From Phlebotomus papatasi (taxonomy: Eukaryota; Arthropoda; Insecta; Diptera; Psychodidae), in NCBI RefSeq assembly GCF_024763615.1, contig NC_077222.1, forward strand, positions 85,002,001 to 85,066,000: a DNA stretch of 64,000 nt, in the 5' to 3' direction. Positions within the stretch are counted from its first letter, which is position 1. Each line of letters opens with the position of its first letter. The notes beneath the pieces are model-generated. The model was not told where the DNA came from. It saw nothing but the letters and a program-made list of their open reading frames with translations, and made no database searches. This document shows positions 46,701-56,076 of this stretch, in pieces. The position numbers and the translations under genes are program-made.

Positions 46701-49700
46701 AATAGGGGAATAATGTTTTTATATGGTAATTAAATATGTGATTTTGAGTAAGTAATAAATATTCCACCAAATCAATTGAACAGCCATAAAGAAGAGTCTC
46801 AACATGGAAAGGGGGGTTTGTGTTTGGAGGATGTGTTTTCATAATTTAGCGATTCATGTGCGATTGCCGAGATTAGCTGAGGGATATCGTGCATGAGAAA
46901 TTATTTCCATGGAATGGAAAATAATAATACTTTATGGGCAAGAGTCGATTAACATGTCTCATATGTTGTCTTAATTATACAAATAGTTGCTCCTGCGACG
47001 ATTTTAATGCAAATAGTACCATGTCATTTTAATTGATTTATTGATTGCCCTTTTAATACCATGGATTATTTCTAAGGTGCCTCCTGCAATATGCCCAAAG
47101 CTATAGAAGTGGCTCATCAGAAAACAGACTTCAGGTTGAGGATTATTTTTAACACATGCCAATACACTGATATATTACATAAACGACTAATTTTCACTAA
47201 TTGATCCATCTACATTTAAAAATTATTTTGTTAAAAGAAGTCATTAGCACTGGCATGATCTGTGTTTTTTTTTCCTAAGCCCCGTCAATCACATATCTCA
47301 GCCAGTTTACTAGCTCATGATACTTTTACAATTTAATTCTAATCCCCCATTTTCACTCACACGCCTCTTCGGACTTGTTCTGTGTTGTTCTCTTTTTTTC
47401 TCAAAAGACATGTCTTTCGAAGTCTAAATTAACAGATTCGCTAGTTTGAGGGACAGAAAGTCAGATTTTCACCTGACACACTTTAAAGTGCATTCTTTTG
47501 GGGAACGACATCGTTAAAATTATTTATAGATGGTATTTTTGAAAAGTCAGAGATTTCATGATTCACTTTATTGTTCACTGATGTCAGGATTCTTCAGAGT
47601 CTCTTAATTTTATGTCTGAGCATAAATTTTCTTGATGCGATTGAAGAAAATATATTAGACTTTGTCCCTGACTAGAGAATATTGTTGTCAAAAAAAAAAA
47701 ATGAAGAGAACCCCTTTTTGCTTTTTCACCATAAAAATCTCTTCAGGACATCACTGTGTTGCTGAAAATGATTAATTGGTAGATAGTTAAAGAAAACCTG
47801 AAAATTACGTGAGATCTTATACGAAGAATTCACTGCCTGGATTTTTTACGGTCGTTGCTCGCGTCGAAAACAGAAAATTGAAAATTATACACTTCAAATA
47901 TTGAAAGAAAACTCTGATGAGCCTGATGAGAAACTAGCTTTTAAAACACTCATGAAAGACAATTTATTCGACGAATTATTCGGTGGTTGAGAGGAAGAAG
48001 TAAAATTCTCGGTAAAGCAATTTGAATATATTTTCTGCTTAAGATTCGATAATGACTTCTTTATGAAGTAATCATGAAATTAAACGCAAGTAAAGAGAAA
48101 AAGATAAACGATTTGCTTGAGAGAAAATCCATTTGACCATTACATAAATTAATTTGTTGTTCCCTGGGTTTGATAAGTCTATCAGAAGCAATATTTTCTC
48201 ACTGTCACCTTTAAATTGGGTGAAAGTACCTGTTAAATAAATTCATTTTGGACAGATTTGTGCTGAGAGCCTTGTTTTTTTCAAGGTAAAAGTATTTCTT
48301 TGAATAAAATGAATAAAGGACATGCGGGAGCAGTGAGTATACCAAGATGAATTCATAATAATTATACATCTTATAAATTTGAATGAGACCCAGAGCCTTT
48401 CTCAGTGGTCAAGTCTTAAGATTTTCTAGCTTTGTCGGGAAGCCTGAGGTACACAAGGCATGAGATTCGAAAAAAGAAAAAAACACAGAGAAGCCACGGA
48501 GAATAAAAAAAAGAAATTGCTTATCTAAAAAAAAAGCCAAGGGAAAGGGAATTTGATTTTGACCTACAGTGAAAATATGGATCGGGGATTAAAGATTTTT
48601 TGCATTAATTTTCATTGCTAGATCTTTTGTCGCTAAATTTTATGCGCTGAATATTCTCAAGGATCACCTGAGTCTATTTGGGTTTTAAGATTTTTAAATT
48701 ATTTATAGTTGCTTAATTTTTACTTTTCCCAGAAATATTTCATTATTTTCAAACTTAAACACTAATTCCACTATTTTTTAATAGTATAATTGTCATAAAA
48801 AAAATAATTTATCAATATAAACATAAATAAACATATGATCATAGATTCAACAATTTACCGAATTAAAGAAGTACAAATCGATTTTTTTTACAATTAACAA
48901 AAATTTGATTTTTGACAAAAAAAATTATAAATTGATAAAAAGGTAGACTTGGACCACAAAAATTGATTTAAATTAATCTTATAGTGGGGAAAATCTTTGC
49001 TGCTTCATAAAAATCGATATTTTCTATTTTATTAATGAATCTAACCATATATTGTAATGGCCTGCCCACCTCTCATTTCCTGAAAAAATGGGAGCCTAGG
49101 CCTTTTTCCCTAGATTCAAGAAGTGAAAATAAAAAATAGGCCTAAAACTATAATTATTCTGATGTGTAATATTTTATGCATTTTCTTCATATTTCAATTA
49201 TCTTTTCGGATAGACAACCATTACAAGTTATAGAAGATTATTCAGTAACGTAAAATCTTGTTGCTCGTTTTTTTTTTTTTTTTAAATATTCTTCTCGGAA
49301 AACTCGAAGAAAAACACGCACTTCCACAGTAAAATGAGACTTCATCAGATGTTTTTATTTTAATTATGTTAAATCAAGCATTAAGCCTAAATCTTCTTAT
49401 ATAGTAGGTGTGATTCTTTCATTGCAAATTCGGTGCATTTTTAGTATTTGTCATTCAATTCTCCCTGATTTTATATTGAATTCTTATATTTCACTTTAAA
49501 TTTATGGCTGGTTATTTTTGGAGTCAGTTAAGCTCATAACATATTTTTTAAGACCGATTGGAAGTTATTAAGAAAATCCTATGAATACAATAGGTGTGAT
49601 TCTTTCATAATCACACTCAATTGTCTGTCTGCATTGTCAGTATAAAAAATGGTTTTCCAGTGTTACAAAAACATCTCTTTGGAAAATTGCATGAAAGTGA

Positions 49701-52610
49701 TTTTAAAATAAATGATACCTCCTGTAAACAATTAAAACGTGTAGAAGGATGTTCCATCTAAACACTGAAGTAAAATTTTTTGTATCAGGGTGTAGTGTTT
49801 ACGGTGACAATAAGGCATACGTATAGATAAACAAATTTTGTACGTAGCTAAGCAAACCTGGGCAGCTTTGAAAAATTTCCAGTAAATTTTCATTTTCCTT
49901 GTAGAGGAAAACCCAAGGATTTTCAGAAATTTTATGAGGTGGAATTGCGAACCTAATAAGTAAGAGATTTTTATTAACATAGTGGTATAATTAATTCACC
50001 TTGTGTGGGCATTCGTTAGGGGAAAGTGCCCATGCTTTATACCATTAGAAGCTTCGTAATGACTAAATTTTCTATGTTTCACTATATATATGTGACTCAT
50101 CGCAACCGAATTTTAAAAACTATAGGAAAGTGGTCAGATTTTAAAATATATTGCAGAGTCACGTTTATTGAAAAACATAGGAAAAATTTAGTCATTACGA
50201 CGCTTCCAATGGTATCAAGCATGGGAACTTTCCCCTAAACAATCTTGAAACTTGGACTTCATTTTCTGTACGAAGCTGCAAAGGTTTCTCCTATTAGTGC
50301 GACAGATTAACATGATTCACATTAATTTTATAACGTGAAATCAAGGACAATTGAAATCTATTTTTTTTGGCCAAAGTGTGCCTCTTTATTAATAAATAGA
50401 CCAACAGATTCTAAATATAAAACCATTTAAAGACACAAATCACACTTTAGAACGCTCATTACCGACAATTACAAAGTGAATCGCATTAAAATTTTAATGT
50501 GCAGGTATGATACCAGAGTAAGTACTTTAAAAAGAAATAATGTGGAATAGAGTAGAATTTATTAATACATACTCAAACTACTTAAAAGGAACAGAAGACT
50601 TGTAACTTTTATATAGTAGTGAGAATAAGATTGTGTTTAAATACAAGAATAAAGAAATTTGGATTGAATATTTCATATTGTATTTGTTTTTCAATAATTT
50701 GGAAAAGTAATTCAATTTTAATGTTATAAAAAAGAGTAAATTTCAATGTAAGCCGTTATGCATCTTTCAAATTTAATCTAATAAAATATCTTAATGCAAT
50801 TTCATTCTCTGAATGGTTAGACTTTAAAAGCCTTCGGTTAGTCAACCAGAAAATGCAATTGGACTGCAATTAATTGTAAATTCTTATTCAATAACATAAT
50901 AATATACATTCTTTGTAATAAAGGAAACGAATGATGACTTCCTATATTACCAATAATATTTAACCAATATCTATTTTTTTCATTTAATTGATTGTAAAAT
51001 TATCTTACATGTCAAACGTAATTAATACAGTTTCAGAATCCGGCTCAATTAAAACATTATCAAAACTAAATTTTAATGTCATTAATAACCCAAATTTGTC
51101 TCAATATTTCCCATAATTGAGAAAACTTCATCACATTGTAAATTCAAAATGAGATTAAAACATCTCCTTTTAAATGCAATCCCTCTCGCTGAAATGAGAT
51201 CCCTCCAAAAGAAATGAGATTTATACAAGGCGTTGAGCTAAAAAATCGATCTTTTCGACACTTCATTTACATACTGATCACATACTTTATGCGTGTATGC
51301 AGAGTGTTGTTTGATAGGCAGTGTTGCTATTATTTTTATGTTAATTTAATATTCTTTTGTCGACGCCGACAGCACTTGTCTTATTTTGATGATGTTCTCC
51401 AGGTTATATCTCAAATATCAGTAAATTCGAAACTCTCTAAGTTTATTTTTTTTTCCTTTATGCTACCTTCGCATGTAAAATGCTTGAGTTTGGTCTCTCC
51501 TATCTTTACACGAAATTCTGTGGAATTTATGAAATAATAAAAAGGCATCGTTATAGAGAGACAGGAGAGCACCCATGTGAGAGTCATTCTGAGCGATAAC
51601 TTGTATATATTAAAGAGAGTTTTTCTTTAAATGTATAGTTCAAGTGCACATACATTTCTACAGTTAATTGTTAATTATATTTTTAAATTAACTAATGAGG
51701 ATCAAGAAGATCTCAAGATCTCTTGATACTTGTGAGCGAAAAAGAAGGAAATTAAAAAAGAGAAACCTTTTCCGTAACATTAAGAATTGTGCATAAAAAT
51801 CTTAATCTTAATAGATTTATGGCAACTTTTGTAAATATTTCTCACTTCTTATGAATTATGGTTTTATTTTAATATCCTCTTTGAAATAAATTATGGTTAA
51901 TGTAACTATTGCAATAATTAAGAACTAAGAATGAGATTGTAAAGAATCTCAACTAACTAACTTCCTTTTCTTCGTACCACGTAAAGTGTACTATCTTAAT
52001 ATTTTATGAGTGGTACATATACATTTTGTAAAAAAAAGTGAACGATGAATAGTATTAATAATTTCTCCTCAAGTTTGAGCATCTACCTTTTGTCTCTATT
52101 ATTGCTTCTTTATGCGATGTTATTAGACAAATTATTTCCTATTCACTGCACCATTGAAATGGCAAATGTGACTCATGCACCCCATTAAAATTTCTTGAAA
52201 TGTAATTGCGATATACCTCTTCACGTGAAATATCCAGAGTCATTTGGATAAATAGCGAAACTGTGGACACTATTATCTTGCAGGACATGGTAAATATTGC
52301 TGAAAAATTACTCACCATTTATTGGTCCATCCAGTGGAAATGCATTTCGTTCACGCCATGCCCAGGCGCATAAATCACACGTGGTCAAGCCATCAGACGA
52401 GACGGTTTCTTCGAGAAAGGGTGGTCTAGGTGGCGGAGGAACGAACTTTCCATTCCATAGACCACCCTCACTCGCATCGAAAGTCAACGGTGAGTTTAGT
52501 AAGTTCTCTTCTATAACATTTGACCAGAAATCTATATCGGTGGTGAGATTAATTGTATCATCGCCGCGGAATGTTTCATGACTCGGTGTACTCGAAATTC
52601 CAGAAAACAT
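25514..52610 (-). CDS. Single-pass membrane protein, unrecognised family, five exons
   Basis: Exons on the minus strand are 52316-52610, 39261-39363, 29755-29777, 28771-29099 and 25514-25756. They join with matching phases into about 330 residues. Residues 1-105 are a presumed outer domain with one NLT glycosylation motif, a PPPPRPP run and a CDLC pair. Residues 106-129 (WALTLITVSLLSALIGAIVM) form one membrane helix. RCRRLK follows, the usual positive stop on the inner side. The roughly 200-residue tail is rich in Ser, Pro and Tyr, with ALYAEL (Tyr 225) and SAYYSDLS (Tyr 266-267), and ends in SEYV, which could be a class III PDZ ligand. Phosphotyrosine signalling or scaffolding would fit, but that is inference. 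No signal peptide is seen if the Met at 52610 is used; a further 5' exon is possible. I cannot assign a family. Confidence 0.8.
25905..26020 (-). repeat. Possible retrotransposon 3' tail
   Basis: On the minus strand it reads GAAGAAGACCCATACCAAGG, then a GAAAGCTTTGG word and GAACACCGGAAGAA. The wording is of the kind found repeatedly in Penelope-like or non-LTR element tails of insects. The class is a guess. The CTTCCGGTGTTC word is shared with 14601-14719. Confidence 0.35.
26446..27485. mobile_element. TA-flanked MITE hosting a second element
   Basis: The left end CACTCAGTCTCGGGATTATG and the right mirror TGCCAGGATTGAGTG are flanked by TA (26444-26445, 27486-27487). ATTATGCA words repeat in both arms. 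Without the insert at 26553-27323 it would be about 267 bp. Confidence 0.7.
26553..27323. mobile_element. 771-bp element nested in 26446-27485
   Basis: The ends CCCGTCAAATCATT and AATTATTTGACGGG are flanked by TA (26551-26552, 27324-27325). The interior is a run of degenerate palindromic words (TTTTCGGCAGAATTTCTGC and variants) at 26637-26745 and again at 27110-27290. Confidence 0.75.
27805..28131. mobile_element. 327-bp TA-flanked MITE (CAGTAGAGTCTTC ends)
   Basis: The left end CAGTAGAGTCTTCTAAATTC and the right mirror (TTTGAGAGACTCTATTG) are flanked by TA. AATTCGAACG and its mirror recur inside. The ends are of the CAGT...CTC type shared with 9130-9363. Confidence 0.7.
28771..29099 (-). 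CDS. Membrane protein, exon 4 (cytoplasmic tail)
   Basis: The acceptor CTATTTGCCAG is chosen because it gives phase 1 (Gly across the junction); the nearer acceptor at CAATTGCAG would throw the long frame out. The exon is 329 nt with donor GTATGA. It codes GRQLQWWCRAPRQNV... to ...YQNTAYSGCGE, including YTHMNDAYSPVEVDEALYAE, a tyrosine-rich acidic stretch. Confidence 0.85.
29755..29777 (-). CDS. Membrane protein, 23-nt microexon
   Basis: The acceptor CCTTTCATTGCAG and donor GTAAGTG frame 23 nt coding LKAANAA, just inside the membrane. Its phases (2 in, 1 out) exactly bridge exons 2 and 4; skipping it would shift the frame and change the tail. Confidence 0.8.
30939..30987 (+). mobile_element. 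49-bp 5'-truncated non-LTR retrotransposon tail
   Basis: The insert GACCCCAATAGGGATAAGCG plus a GATGATGATAAT-like tail is flanked by a perfect 16-bp duplication, GGTTTCCTACTAGTCC, at 30923-30938 and 30988-31003. Target duplication with a simple-repeat 3' tail is the signature of target-primed reverse transcription. Confidence 0.85.
31974..33274. mobile_element. 1.3-kb near-palindromic fold-back element
   Basis: The left arm 31974-32613 and right arm 32624-33274 are nearly perfect inverted copies around a 10-nt loop (TGGCACTGAT). The ends CACTGTGCGACA and TGTCGCACAGTG are flanked by TTA on both sides (31971-31973, 33275-33277). A 3-bp duplication with CACTG ends suggests a CACTA-like (CMC) origin, but there is no transposase. 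The word CATATCTCCGGTTCTAATT near 32132 also occurs in the element at 58297-60105. Confidence 0.85.
33899..34319. mobile_element. 421-bp TA-flanked MITE (GGGGAAAGCTCGC ends)
   Basis: The left end GGGGAAAGCTCGCTATCTTC and the right mirror GAAGGTACCGCGCTTTCCTC are flanked by TA (33897-33898, 34320-34321). Confidence 0.75.
36807..37240. mobile_element. Middle MITE of the nest
   Basis: The left end GGGGAAACTAGGGCAGCAAT and right end CAGTCCCCCTTTTG are flanked by TA (36805-36806, 37241-37242). It is itself split by the copy at 36915-37131. It is the same family as its host and as 38950-39144 and 55642-55859. Confidence 0.7.
36915..37131. mobile_element. Inner MITE of the nest, GGGGAAAG family copy B
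   Basis: It is 217 bp with TACTCTCCC and GAATAATGTGAATTTTC arms and their mirrors, flanked by TA (36913-36914, 37132-37133). It is a close relative of 14087-14301 and 44046-44260. Confidence 0.85.
38291..38465. mobile_element. 175-bp inverted-repeat MITE
   Basis: CAGGGAGGTGACACTAC is loosely mirrored by GTCACCCTA at the right. The inner arms pair well: CCGCATATTTTCTAAAGAAA against TTTAGAAATATGCG. Confidence 0.6.
38950..39144. mobile_element. 195-bp TA-flanked MITE, GGGGAAACTGGGG copy 1
   Basis: The left end GGGGAAACTGGGGCACCACC and right end GGTGGTGCCCCAGTTTACCC are flanked by TA. It lies 116 bp from the transmembrane exon. It is similar over its length to 55642-55859. Confidence 0.85.
39261..39363 (-). 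CDS. Membrane protein, exon 2 (transmembrane helix)
   Basis: The acceptor TTCTCTAATTGCAG and donor GTAAGA frame 103 nt, phase 1 in and phase 2 out. It codes (E)SSGDLG, then a clean 24-residue hydrophobic helix, then RCRR. Only one of three frames is open and it is the one fixed by the neighbours. Confidence 0.9.
41465..42150 (+). repeat. Bipartite dispersed repeat, copy 2
   Basis: Two units (about 41465-41820, 41870-42090) repeat the same word order as 7290-8300, including CTCCAAAAtCATGTTTT-like and TTCGAAAACGGTTCCTAC stretches. It ends with TCTCGTGAGTTC and GGGACGCTTTGCCATC. Confidence 0.6.
42174..42491. mobile_element. 318-bp TA-flanked MITE (CAGTGCCCG ends)
   Basis: The left end CAGTGCCCGTTTCGTAATCC and its mirror (GGATTAGAGATCGGGCACTG) are flanked by TA (42172-42173, 42492-42493). 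CGTAATCCGGATGAT is duplicated near the left end. It abuts the end of the dispersed repeat. Confidence 0.8.
42766..42890 (-). CDS. Candidate alternative cysteine-rich exon
   Basis: Read on the minus strand, a pyrimidine-rich tract and CCGGCCACAG precede a frame coding (E)ICDQLCGPRPNHEHSQHNAQ to ...KNCGWCTRKNKLYEFE and TGA. The phase (1) equals that of the exon 1 donor at 52316, so splicing from exon 1 would give a form with no membrane helix and six cysteines. The stretch is richer in GC than its surroundings. There is no clear AATAAA after it. It may also be a cassette with a weak donor, part of a separate small gene (the frame is open upstream with ECNRCLPLLCS), or chance. Confidence 0.35.
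44046..44260. mobile_element. 215-bp TA-flanked MITE, GGGGAAAG family copy C
   Basis: The left end GGGGAAAGTATTCTCCCTGC and right end GCAGGGAGAGTACTTTCCCC are flanked by TA. GAATAATGTGAATTT arms match copies at 14087 and 36915. Confidence 0.85.
44640..44835. mobile_element. MITE fragment related to 13772-14003
   Basis: It shares TTGAAATTTATT, CCAAATGGTACAGA, GTGTCAATAGGTC and GACACGAGTTCTTAAA in the same order. The left end is eroded. Confidence 0.55.
44974..45126. mobile_element. 153-bp TA-flanked MITE (GGGGATAATGGGG ends)
   Basis: The left end GGGGATAATGGGGTAATTTT and right end AAAATTACTCCATTGTACCC form imperfect arms. The right flank is not a clean TA. Confidence 0.5.
45425..45980 (+). 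pseudogene. Non-LTR retrotransposon 3' relic with RNase H-end remnant
   Basis: At 45648-45837 one frame reads LTGH*LNKHLNRMGV, then CRGCHQTEGTV and DCPNL, the order typical of the C-terminal end of retrotransposon RNase H regions (TGH...C-x2-C...C-P). It has an internal stop. The downstream sequence ends in TAATCTAATCTA-type repeats near 45963-45978, as expected of a non-LTR 3' end. The TAAGGATGGTCT segment at its left also appears near 9754. Confidence 0.5.
50019..50235. mobile_element. 217-bp TA-flanked MITE (GGGGAAAGTGCCC ends)
   Basis: The left end GGGGAAAGTGCCCATGC and right end GCATGGGAACTTTCCCC are flanked by TA. Long arms share CGTAATGACTAAATTTT with its mirror. Confidence 0.8.
52316..52610 (-). 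CDS. Membrane protein, first coding exon
   Basis: The acceptor TTTTGCAG at 52619-52626 opens a 303-nt exon; ATG lies 8 nt inside, and donor GTGAGT follows (phase 1). From this ATG it codes 98 residues, MFSGISSTPSHETFRGDDTI to ...RNAFPLDGPIN. With no hydrophobic leader here, either the membrane helix acts as a reverse signal anchor or a 5' exon with a signal peptide is spliced on; the frame is open back across the acceptor, so both remain possible. Confidence 0.75.
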
Positions 52611-55106
52611 GATGATTTCTGCAAAAGAAAACATATTTGTCGTTAATGTGAATTATCTGTTTGTCGGTGGAGATGATGAGTACTGGGTACTGGTTCGGAT
52701 GACAAAGGATATTCCAAGAGAATAAAATAAATTACTTCTCATGACACATTCTTGTTGGAGACAAATTTCATATCCACAAAGGCAATAAACTAATATGAAG
52801 AAGCGTTTCAACTAAGTAGTATACAATTTTCAAAAATATTCCTTAGCCCTTAAATTCTTAAACAATAGGGGAGAGGGGGATGTATATGATAAGGGTAGTT
52901 TAGGACACGGGGAATTTTTTTATTGATTATCAAAATTAAAAAAAAAACTGAACCACCAGGTATTCAAAGGCGACAGTGATACGCTTTTTGAATATAAGAA
53001 TCGATATCAAAGGCATTCTTTATAAATTGACTGAAATGGTAGGGTTAATGTCCTAATTCAAAACCATTTCCAGGCGCTTTAACTTTGACAGAAGATTCAA
53101 CATTAACTTCAATTTTTTTCTGAAGAGAATTACATAAATTTGCTCCTTGACTCTTCTAGAATGTTACTGTTTAGTGAAAATTCTTTAGATATAATTTGAA
53201 AACTTCTTAAATACAAAAAAAATACGTGAGCGTAAAATGCTTCTAGTGGAAACATATTAATCCAAATGGAGACAAAGGAAAGTTTCTAATTGGAGACAAA
53301 CGGTGTAAGTGAAACCGCGACGAAAGTCTTCCAAAACCTTGTTGAGTTGCTCTTGAGTGCAGGATTTGTTCTTATTCCTGGTCTTTTCTCCTTTCCCATC
53401 TAAAACAATGAGAAAATCTCTCAAAGTAAATCATATTTCCGGGGTTTCCTATTGAAGCATTTGCAGACACTTCAGAAAAACACTTTTTGTTCATGAAATA
53501 GATAATTATTTCATTTGAAAACTTCACGTACCGTTAATAATAAAGATTAGCACTTAATTTAGCTAAAATTAGCCAGAAATATGACATAAATTTTAAACAA
53601 AACGAATAAACAACAGTCACCTCATTGTGTTTTTCATTGGAAAACTGGGTCGATCGATGAAAAAATCGATGATGAAAAGGTACACTTTTAATTTTTCTGA
53701 GAAATTAACAAATTAAAATTTGTGAATATTAATGGATTTTCGCTTTATTTGAAGAAAAATTAACTAAATAATGAAACTCTGGTATAGAAAATATATAAAT
53801 ATAATAATTTAGTACGGTATTAATCATGAAAACACTGACGTTTCCATTTGGAGTAGCGAAAAATTTCCATTTGGAGCAGGTTTTGAATTAGCTTAATTTA
53901 CCCTAAGTGTTTTGAAGTCGTAGTTTTTCTGTACTTAGTATTATATTAAATATAAAGAATAAAAATTTTTTCGTTTACCAAATTTACTGAATGTTTTGGG
54001 AAAATATTTTCATAAAAGTTACAAAGATTATGCTATATTATCTTTGTATATTCTTTAATAAATAAGCATTTAAAGCATTTAATGTGAAGTCTTGATGCGA
54101 GAAAATAAAAAAAAATTGTGAAAAAGCAGAGAGAATATTCTGTTAGAGATGGTTTTAAAACAACATTAAAGGACAAGGCTGTCAGGAGTGAAAAGCATCT
54201 GGTCTGGAAGAATGCAAAATTTCCCGGACGTTGCATGAGCTTTACAGAATGATTTTGGAGAGAATTTGAAAAGATAAAAGCAGCAATGCAAGTATAATGT
54301 GGTTCCTGTAGTAGTGCTACACGTATCGCTGAAACTTCCATCAACCTTTATTATCCATTTATGTCAGAAAAAAATATCTTTCTGTCCTAAATATTCTCTT
54401 ATTTGCCTCACTGTGCCCTTGATCGAGGATGTCGGGAGTAGAGGACAATACAAAAGATTAAAAATTTTCTCAATATTTAATGTATTATCATATCTAATTG
54501 AAATTAACCCTCTGTATAATTAACCGAAAGGTTATTAAACGGAATATTCTCATACTCTTCATTTTATTCATTTCTTGTTTAATAGGGGTCCAAAAGATAA
54601 TTATACACCATGATAATTCTAATCATTAAATTCTTCAGTAACTTTAAACACTACCATTACTTCTCAATAACTCCATAATTACTTATACAGTTAAACATTA
54701 AAATTTTCTAGAATTAAAAGTACGTTTATCAATCTAGAAATTATAGATATTCTTAGATTCTAGACAGGAAAATAATGTTTATTTCGATAATTATAATTCT
54801 TTCTTGTTAGACGATATAAAAATATAAATTATAATGTTTTTTGTGTAGATCTACTTAGTTAGAAATTTACGTTTTTTTACATTTAATATTTGTGGGAAAA
54901 TGTATCAAGTTAGATATTTTATCGTTTCAAGATTCGTAGTGAAAATTTACTACTCTACAATTCAGTTGAAAGAATGTTTTCTATATCACAAATGGGTATG
55001 TGCATATCGAATGATATCCAATAAAAGTAATTTTTTGGCTGTTTTTAAAAATTTAGAGGCAAATATTAGGAGACATGAGAAATTAAAAAAAAAATTGATT
55101 TGCTTA

Positions 55107-55218
55107 ATGGCCTCTACACACTAGAGAAATTTATGTCCATATTGAAGTGTTTTTCCTAAACAAGCGTAGGGAATTTGCTTCAATATGGACATAAATTTCT
55201 CTAGTGTGTAGAGGCCAT
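55107..55218. mobile_element. 112-bp near-perfect palindromic MITE
   Basis: ATGGCCTCTACACACTAGAG and its mirror bound arms that pair over about 45 bp; it is the youngest-looking copy of the CTCTACACA family (17175, 23349). Confidence 0.8.
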
Positions 55219-55641
55219 AAGGGGTTACATAGGCTGAGCAGACTTATTTTCTCTATAGATTTTTTATCAGTATTTAACAAAAAAATTAATTCGAGCTCTT
55301 CAGCATATAACTATAACTATACTTTGCGAAATTTTCATTTCAAAATTTTAATAATAAAATTCAGCTGCTGGAAACCTATTTTTGGAGACTGCATAAAAAC
55401 TATATTTTTTGATGGACAAGATTTTTCAGAGTATATTCATTTAACGTCAAAAAAACTAAATATTCCCTGTTAGCTGAAATTAAACTCGTACTTGAACGGT
55501 AGAATTTTTTCATATTGGTCATAACAGATTTTACAAGACAAAACGTGGTGTAAAATACGCCAATTTTTTTCATAAAATTTTGCCAAAAATCCATATTTAA
55601 TTTAAAAACACACATAAAGTTAAACACGTAGATTTAAATTA

Positions 55642-55859
55642 GTGGAAACTGGGGCACCACCAAACATGGGGTAGCACCAAACATTGCGATTTTTAATCAA
55701 ATATTCGACTTCTAAGGACAAGACCTATGGGAATTTATAGGCACTATAGGGATGCTTGTGTACTGAAGAAATTGTTGAGATAGTCCAAGTAGTTAAGAAA
55801 TAAAAAATAGTGTTTGGTGTTTGGTGCTACCCCGTGTTTGGTGGTGCCCCAGTTTCCCC
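55642..55859. mobile_element. 218-bp TA-flanked MITE, GGGGAAACTGGGG copy 2
   Basis: The left end GTGGAAACTGGGGCACCACC and right end GGTGGTGCCCCAGTTTCCCC are flanked by TA. It is close to 38950-39144, with an extra partial repeat of the right end. Confidence 0.85.
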
Positions 55860-56076
55860 TATATAACTTCTTAAGAGATAAAAATTAAGGTAAAATTTCA
55901 AATTAGAATTACAATCTGAGATATTTAAATTAAAAATTTTATAAGAATTAGAACTTCAAATTTGAAGCTCGTCACTGAAAACTCGACTGGGTTGATAATT
56001 GTCGAATAAGTTGTACTCTCAGTAAATGATTAAAAAGGTTTGAAAGAAAGGTTTTTGAAATTTAAAATTCTCAATA

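Larger units (their letters stand above)
39364..52315. other. Membrane-protein intron 1 (13 kb)
   Basis: It holds repeat copy 2 (41465-42150), MITEs (42174-42491, 44046-44260, 44640-44835, 44974-45126, 50019-50235), a retrotransposon relic (45425-45980) and a candidate alternative exon (42766-42890). Stretches 39364-41400, 43100-44040, 45990-50010 and 50240-52300 are AT-rich with nothing I can name; frames there, such as 51214-51537, lack splice or protein support. Confidence 0.6.

Noticed and set aside
49399..49612. Direct repeat AGGTGTGATTCTTTCAT
   Set aside because: Two short copies 190 bp apart with no further structure; not enough to call an element.
51214..51537. 107-residue frame, hydrophobic
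   Set aside because: Aromatic-rich composition is what AT-rich random sequence gives; no recognisable motif.
52867..53905. Possible MITE starting GGGGAGAGGGGGATG
   Set aside because: The left end looks like the GGGGAAA family, but no convincing mirrored right end was found.
54033..54344. 103-residue frame
   Set aside because: No motif, no splice context, and an AT-driven composition.
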